Shown here piece after piece: positions 60,058 to 64,000 of a DNA stretch of 64,000 nucleotides. The notes beneath the pieces are model-generated. The model did no database searches and was not told where the DNA came from. It saw only the letters and a list, made by a program, of their open reading frames with translations. The translations under genes and the position numbers were made by a program. The DNA is from an uncultured Prevotellaceae bacterium (GTDB taxonomy: Bacteria > Bacteroidota > Bacteroidia > Bacteroidales > Bacteroidaceae). Each line of letters begins with the position of its first letter. Within the stretch, counting starts at the first letter, position 1. The stretch covers positions 124,001 to 188,000 of the forward strand of contig OMRP01000002.1 of the NCBI GenBank assembly GCA_900313615.1. Reading direction: 5' to 3'.

Positions 60058-60318
60058 AGTGATGAGTGACGAGTGATGAGTGATGTTTTTTGGGAGTGAA
60101 GGAGTTAGAGGAGTGAAGGAGTGAAGACAATAGCTGGAGGGTGATGTTTTTTAGGAGTGAAGGAGTTAGAGGAGTGAAGGAGTGAAGACAATAGCTGGAG
60201 GGTGATGAGTGACGAGTGATGAGTGATGAGTGGTCTGCAGGCTATTCTCTTGCCCCTTGCTCCTTGCCCCTTGCTCCCTAAACCACGCTCCTTGCTCCCT
60301 AAACCACGCTCCTTGCTC
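60058..60318. repeat. tandem and dispersed repeats (GAGTGAAGGAG family)
   Basis: Two copies of a unit of about 62 bp, starting GGAGTGAAGGAGTTAGAGG and ending ATAGCTGGAGGGTGATG, lie at 60091-60206. GATGAGTGACGAGT units and a CTCCTTGCCCCTTGCTCCCT tract (inverse of module A) follow. The same set recurs at 61979-62255. No gene is seen. Confidence 0.82.
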
Positions 60319-61032
60319 CTATTTAATGAACTGTGTTTGGCAGTAAGGGCATTTCTTCGGCAGGTTGTCGAAGAACTGGTAGTTGCCGAGGTAGTGGTGG
60401 CATTCTTCATTGGGACATACGCAACGCTGGCGGAACTCGTCGGTGATGCGTTTGCGCTTTGCCGGCAACTTGCTGGCATCGACGAACGACTTGACGGTGA
60501 AGAACAGCGATGCGAAGAGCGCCAATCCGTAGAGTATGGCCGTTACGGTGCTGAAGTTGCCATCGCGTCCGAAGATGAAACCTACGGCGATGGCACCCAT
60601 GGTGAGGATACTCGTGCCGCCACGCATGGCATTGAACACCTGTTGCTGTTTGTTGATTTTGGCCGTTTCCTGCTCATATTCGTCGAACACCGCCTTCAGC
60701 GGTTTGATGTCGGCAATCTGTGGCAGCAGCGGTTTGACGGCTCCCCAGTCGAAGAGGTAACGTTCGTGTCCCAGTTCGATGCGGTCGTTCTGCGTCACGA
60801 TGGTACGGTTTACCTGCATGCCATTGACAAAGGTGATATTCTGCATCTTCAGGTTTTCGAGGGTGAACGTGCCGTCGTCGTTGAGTGTGAGGCTGAGATG
60901 TTGTCGGCTCACCGACATGTTGACACTCTGTTGTTGGCCGTGGCAGATATCTTTCACGGTCTGCCCCTGCTCGTTCACGACCATCAGATGCAGCCGTGAG
61001 CCTTGCTCTTCCCTTCCAATAATAATTTTCAT
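60319..61032 (-). CDS. FHA-domain membrane protein with zinc ribbon
   Basis: This 237-residue protein has an N-terminal FHA domain at about 1-95, opening with MKIIIGREEQGSRLHLM. It has a phosphothreonine-binding block NMSVSRQHLSLTLNDDG and the conserved ENLKMQNITFVNG. A helical linker follows, then two membrane helices (SILTMGAIAVGFIFG; TAILYGLALFASLFFTV) near 150-190. The C-terminal zinc ribbon has CPNEECHH and CPYCQTQFI. It is a separate unit from the FHA-PP2C genes but belongs to the same signalling theme. No kinase gene is in the window. Confidence 0.87.
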   Translation of the reverse strand: MKIIIGREEQGSRLHLMVVNEQGQTVKDICHGQQQSVNMSVSRQHLSLTLNDDGTFTLENLKMQNITFVNGMQVNRTIVTQNDRIELGHERYLFDWGAVKPLLPQIADIKPLKAVFDEYEQETAKINKQQQVFNAMRGGTSILTMGAIAVGFIFGRDGNFSTVTAILYGLALFASLFFTVKSFVDASKLPAKRKRITDEFRQRCVCPNEECHHYLGNYQFFDNLPKKCPYCQTQFIK

Positions 61033-61133
61033 GAAAAATAAAGGTTATTTGTTACATGTAAGGTTTTCGTTCAAGGATTGCTTAGAATCGCTTAGGTCCA
61101 TCTATCATCGCATAGATTCGCCTATATCATTTG

Positions 61134-61163
61134 CAAAGATAGCAAAAAAAATATTTTTTACAA
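61134..61163 (-). promoter_or_regulatory. promoter of the FHA membrane protein gene
   Basis: On the minus strand TTG (61163-61161), 19 bp and TATCTTTG (61141-61134) fit the consensus. The leader of about 95 nt contains repeated ATCGCTTAG / ATTCGCCTA / ATCGCATAG words of unknown meaning. Confidence 0.6.
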
Positions 61164-61195
61164 CTATCAAGAAGAAAAAAAAGGAAAAAACTATA

Positions 61196-61203
61196 TAAAT
61201 TTG
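61196..61203 (+). promoter_or_regulatory. -7 element of the Sel1-repeat gene
   Basis: TAAATTTG lies 4 bp before the ATG at 61208, again implying a leaderless or very short-leader transcript. A -33 TTG is not clear. Confidence 0.45.
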
Positions 61204-61207
61204 CGGC

Positions 61208-61978
61208 ATGAAAAAAATATTCCTGCTTTTTGCTGTTTTGTGGATGACGAGCATCGCCGTGACGGCACAGCACCGGAGCATCAACGTCATGCAACTGATG
61301 CAACGCGCCGAGGAGGGTGACACCGCCGCCCAGTATACGTTGGGCTACTGCTACGACCGTGGTTTGGGACTGCGCAAGGATGTGGCGCTGGCGGCCCATT
61401 GGTATGGCAAGGCCGCCGTGCAGGGACATGCCGATGCCCAGTTTGCCCTCGGCGACTGCTATGCCCAGGGTGACGGTGTGGAGCGCAACGACAGCCTGTC
61501 GGCGCTTTGGATGGAGCGTGCCGCCGTGCAGGGACATGTGGCGGCGCAGTATGCCATGGGGGTGGCCTGTCTGAATGGCGTGGGTGTAGAACGTGACGCG
61601 CCAGCCGCCGTGCGCTGGTTTCGCCAGGCTGCCGCCCAGGGCGATGCCGACGCACAGTTTAACCTCGGCTATTGTCTGGAACAGGGTATAGGCATCGAAC
61701 GCGATGCGAAGAAAGCGCTATTTTGGTATGAGGAAGCCGCCTCACAGGGCATGCCCGAGGCGTTGTATAACCTCGGGCGATGCGCCATGGAAGGACTTGG
61801 GATGGCCAAAGACGTGAAGCGCGGACTCTTCTGGTTGGAAGAGGGTGCGAAACGGCACGATGTGCGCTGCATGACCTACCTGGCGGAGATATACGAGAAA
61901 GGCGAGGTGGTGAAGCGCGACACCAAGAAGGCGGAGAAATGGAGGAGGAAAGTGAAAAAGGAGAAAGCCCCCCTCTAA
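61208..61978 (+). CDS. secreted Sel1-repeat protein
   Basis: This 256-residue exported protein has a signal peptide (IFLLFAVLWMTSIAVTAQ). It is followed by about six Sel1-like repeats of 36 residues, each with the pattern G-x-x-x-A-Q-x-x-L-G-x-x-Y/C and A-x-x-W-x-x-x-A-A, for example DTAAQYTLGYCYDRGLGLRK and HADAQFALGDCYAQGDGVER. The last unit ends in a basic tail (KWRRKVKKEKAPL). Sel1 proteins act as scaffolds for protein-protein contacts. It lies divergent to the FHA membrane protein gene. The tail runs into the downstream repeat region. Confidence 0.9.
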   Translation: MKKIFLLFAVLWMTSIAVTAQHRSINVMQLMQRAEEGDTAAQYTLGYCYDRGLGLRKDVALAAHWYGKAAVQGHADAQFALGDCYAQGDGVERNDSLSALWMERAAVQGHVAAQYAMGVACLNGVGVERDAPAAVRWFRQAAAQGDADAQFNLGYCLEQGIGIERDAKKALFWYEEAASQGMPEALYNLGRCAMEGLGMAKDVKRGLFWLEEGAKRHDVRCMTYLAEIYEKGEVVKRDTKKAEKWRRKVKKEKAPL

Positions 61979-62255
61979 CTCCCCCGAGGGGGAGAAGGAT
62001 GGAGACTTTTTTGTTTAGGAGTGGAGGAGTTAGAGGAGTGAAGGAGTGAAGACAATAGTTGGAGGGTGATGAGTGACGAGTGATGAGTGATGAGTGATGA
62101 GTGACGAGTGGCCTGCAGGCTATTCTCTTGCTCCTTGCCCCTTGCTCCTTGCTCCTTGCACTACACCACGCTCCTTGCCCCCTGCACTACACCACGCTCC
62201 TTGCCCCCTGCACTACACCACGCTCCTTGCCCCTTGCCCCCTACCCCTTACCCCC
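61979..62255. repeat. dispersed repeats between the Sel1 and portal-like genes
   Basis: The stretch contains a GC palindrome (CTCCCCCGAGGGGGAG, 61979-61994), a GGAGGAGTTAGAGGAGTGAA unit, GATGAGTGACGAGT units and then three CACTACACCACGCTCCTTGC units (about 62158-62230). It ends in CTCCTTGCCCC tracts that run to the portal-like stop codon. Confidence 0.82.
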
Positions 62256-63746
62256 GAATTGTTGTTGAAGACGTTGTTTCTTGAGCGCGACCTCATCGAT
62301 GAATGACTGAAAGGTCTCGATGATGTCGAGCAGTGAGAGCGTGGCGTTATTGGTCTGGTAGGCGAAGAGCGAGGCATTGTTTGAATTGCCGTCGCGCTTG
62401 CCTTGCAGCACCCCCGCCACGCCCGATATGTCTTCGAAGAAATCGAGTTGTGTCTGTAGGAGGTCCTTGATGCCGACATTGGTGGCATTCATCGCCACCT
62501 GCTGTGGCATCTGCGCCCCGTTTTTCGTACGTATGGCGATGACACCGTTGAAGCGTGCCCACTCGTCGGCGATATCGGCCAGTGAATAGCCGTCGGGGAT
62601 TGACTCCTCGGGCACGAGGAGCACCCCCTTGGCCGACGAGCGCATGATCCAGTCGTAGAGGGTGATGAGGCGGTTGGTGTAACGCTGTTGGTCGATGAGG
62701 TCGGCCACGAACGAGTGTATCTCGCCATCGATGAAAGGATAGGCCTTGAACACATAGGGATGGCCGCCGTCGGTGTAGGGCGACACGCCCTGGCTGAGTA
62801 CGTCGCCGAAGGGTGTGAGGAAATAGTAATGCCACTGCTCGGCGATGAACCACTGTGCATGGATGAGTGCCACCTTTTCGTGGCGCTTGCCGTGGCGACG
62901 ACCGATGTTCAGTCGCCGTTCGTTCTCCGCCACCACCATCGACGGATAATCGTCGGCGGAGACCTGGTACAGTTCGCCCGTGGCCGTGTCGTGACAGCGG
63001 TAACGCTGCTGTTGCTCGAGGCGCCACACCTCCACCACCCTACACAGGTTGCCACGGGCATGGAAGAAGTCGATGGCGGGCGACTGCTGTCCGAACAACT
63101 CGCACACATCGGCGAGACGGTCGTCGTAGTCGGCGACGTTGTATACACGTTGAAGGCGCTGCACATCGTCAGGAGAAGAGGCGAAATGGCGGCACAGCAC
63201 CGAGAAAGGCATATCGTGCAGTTCGCCGATGCAGGAGATGTCCCACCCGCTGGGGTCGCGGGCGATGGTGTCGACAAAGAACGAGTCAGGCGCCACGATG
63301 TCGGTCCAGCAGCCGGTGATGCCACGTCGCGTGCCCCAGGACTGACGAAGGACGGCAAGGCCGGAGATGAGGAACTCCTCGAGGGTACGGGCGGAAACCT
63401 CAAGGGCCTCCCCCTGGCCCCCTATGACCTCCCCCTGCCCCCCTCCCAAGGAGGGGGAAAGAGAAACCTCCCCCTGGCCCCCTCCCAAGGAGGGGGAAGA
63501 AGAGGCTGTATGTTGTTGACGATAAAGACCAATGACATTGCGCACAAGACGACGGATGAGGTTGTTCTTGAGCGGTTCGTTTCCTTGCTGACGGATATAG
63601 TCTTCTTCACGCATCCACTGACCATCGACACAGATGCGGTCATGCCACTGGTCGCCGTAGGTGTAACGCTTGCAGCGCTCACGCTGCTTTCTGAATGATG
63701 CCATGGCCACCCAATAGGCTGCCGACTGGCGAAGAATGGAAAACAT
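62241..63746 (-). CDS. phage portal-like protein with in-frame repeat insertion
   Basis: This 501-residue protein has the layout of portal proteins of Bacteroidales phages. Its N-terminus contains YTYGDQWHDRICVDGQWMRE and NLIRRLVRNVIGLYRQQ. A central beta-rich part follows (VEVWRLEQQQRYRCHDTATG). Late helices cover LVPEESIPDGYSLADIADEW and SNNASLFAYQTNNATLSLLD, with a final coiled coil ending in KKQRLQQQF. Residues about 81-113 (SPSLGGGQGEVSLSPSLGGG and following) are translated GC dispersed repeats, absent from any phage logic yet leaving the frame open. It is the farthest upstream head gene in the window. Confidence 0.68.
   Translation of the reverse strand: MFSILRQSAAYWVAMASFRKQRERCKRYTYGDQWHDRICVDGQWMREEDYIRQQGNEPLKNNLIRRLVRNVIGLYRQQHTASSSPSLGGGQGEVSLSPSLGGGQGEVIGGQGEALEVSARTLEEFLISGLAVLRQSWGTRRGITGCWTDIVAPDSFFVDTIARDPSGWDISCIGELHDMPFSVLCRHFASSPDDVQRLQRVYNVADYDDRLADVCELFGQQSPAIDFFHARGNLCRVVEVWRLEQQQRYRCHDTATGELYQVSADDYPSMVVAENERRLNIGRRHGKRHEKVALIHAQWFIAEQWHYYFLTPFGDVLSQGVSPYTDGGHPYVFKAYPFIDGEIHSFVADLIDQQRYTNRLITLYDWIMRSSAKGVLLVPEESIPDGYSLADIADEWARFNGVIAIRTKNGAQMPQQVAMNATNVGIKDLLQTQLDFFEDISGVAGVLQGKRDGNSNNASLFAYQTNNATLSLLDIIETFQSFIDEVALKKQRLQQQFGGKG
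63405..63505. repeat. GC module B repeats inside the portal-like gene
   Basis: Three units near CCTCCCCCTGGCCCCCT, two followed by CCCAAGGAGGGGGAA, lie inside the coding frame. They match the 15178-15248 type more closely than the shorter type near 49 kb. The total insertion keeps the reading frame. Confidence 0.82.
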
Positions 63747-63764
63747 GGGGAAAAATTTAGAAAA

Positions 63765-63890
63765 TTAAAAAATTAAAAGATTATAAAATTAAAAAATGAG
63801 AAAATTAAAAAGGAGCCCCTACCCCAACCCTCCCCGAGAAGGGAAGCCCCTACCCCAACCCTCCCCGAGGGGAGGGCGTAGATACTCCAC
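63765..63890. repeat. A/T tandem and GC repeats upstream of the portal-like gene
   Basis: AAATTAAAAAATTAAAAGAT-type sequence (63765-63810) is followed by two copies of AGCCCCTACCCCAACCCTCC with a CCGAGAAGGGA or CCGAGGGGAGGG end. No gene is seen here. Confidence 0.75.
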
Positions 63891-63907
63891 AGGGGAACAG
63901 GTGGGGG

Positions 63908-64000
63908 CTAATGTTCAACATAAATATGGGGGCGATGGGGCCGGGTGAGTTTATGGTTGAGGAGGCTGGGTTGTGGCAGTTCATGATAAGAGAGGTGGAG
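63908..64000 (-). CDS. possible C-terminal end of a further minus-strand gene (partial)
   Basis: A frame open from the window edge ends at a TAG (63908-63910) and encodes about 30 residues (SYHELPQPSLLNHKLTRPHR and flanking). Sequence character changes from repeat to non-repeat here. It sits where the large terminase gene would be expected upstream of a portal gene. Thirty open codons are weak evidence, so this is tentative. Confidence 0.25.
   Translation of the reverse strand, partial: LHLSYHELPQPSLLNHKLTRPHRPHIYVEH

Noticed and set aside
46826-63746. Intact prophage
   Set aside because: Terminase, integrase, tail and lysis genes are absent, attachment sites are not seen, and host genes on both strands interrupt the module.

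Overview
The window reads as chromosome from a member of the Bacteroidales, most likely Prevotellaceae. This rests on repeated Bacteroidetes-type promoters (TTTG, about 19-20 bp, TAnnTTTG), the type IX secretion regulators PorW/SprE and PorX, a phosphate-selective O/P-type porin, LytS/LytTR regulation, and a family 5 glycosidase. No rRNA, CRISPR array, transposase or integrase was seen. One tRNA, Pro(GGG), is present.

Layout. (1) 136-9505 is one plus-strand cluster behind a single recognisable promoter: a DUF47/PhoU-like protein, a PiT-like membrane protein fused to a LuxR-type helix-turn-helix, an O/P-type porin, a lamin-tail-domain lipoprotein, a divergent CYTH-like protein, a canonical CYTH protein, an SLC13-type anion transporter, an unknown membrane protein and a small lipoprotein. 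Together they suggest sensing, import and processing of phosphate or short-chain polyphosphate. (2) 9639-12969 is a minus-strand GH5 enzyme followed by a LytS/LytTR pair, with a small secreted protein upstream. (3) 13187-26805 is mostly housekeeping: tRNA-Pro, aroA, porW/sprE, porX, tsaE, trxA, dnaE, psd, pssA. (4) 26972-30959 holds three minus-strand genes of unknown function (membrane protein, GYF_2 protein, 834-residue exported protein), lying between two copies of a 58-bp direct repeat. (5) 31436-44913 is a defence-like block: a nuclease-helicase-methyltransferase fusion, a heme-binding-like lipoprotein, and a type I restriction locus (hsdM, RhuM-Fic, small membrane protein, hsdS, four-helix-bundle protein, hsdR), followed by a broken second rhuM. 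(6) 45599-64000 is a mosaic. Phage-type structural genes on the minus strand (portal, scaffold-like, major capsid, two small head proteins, fibre with phosphoesterase) appear in the usual morphogenesis order but are separated from one another. Between them lie host-type genes (PP2C phosphatase, two FHA proteins, a Sel1-repeat protein, a TPR membrane regulator) and long composite dispersed repeats.

From about 44.9 kb onward almost every gene boundary carries the same repeat modules: a GC-rich palindrome (module B), a GGACACTGATAATACGAGATT-like module (C), an AGGGGCAAGG purine tract (A), and an ACGCGAATTGCCGCAAATT-like module (D). One GC repeat has entered the portal gene in frame, and one gene ends inside a repeat. 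The strongest candidates for something new are the transporter-like LuxR fusion with its phosphate cluster, the nuclease-helicase-methyltransferase fusion, the direct-repeat-flanked GYF unit, and the scattered but open phage structural genes.

All family assignments come from reading motifs and recalling family features. No database search was run.
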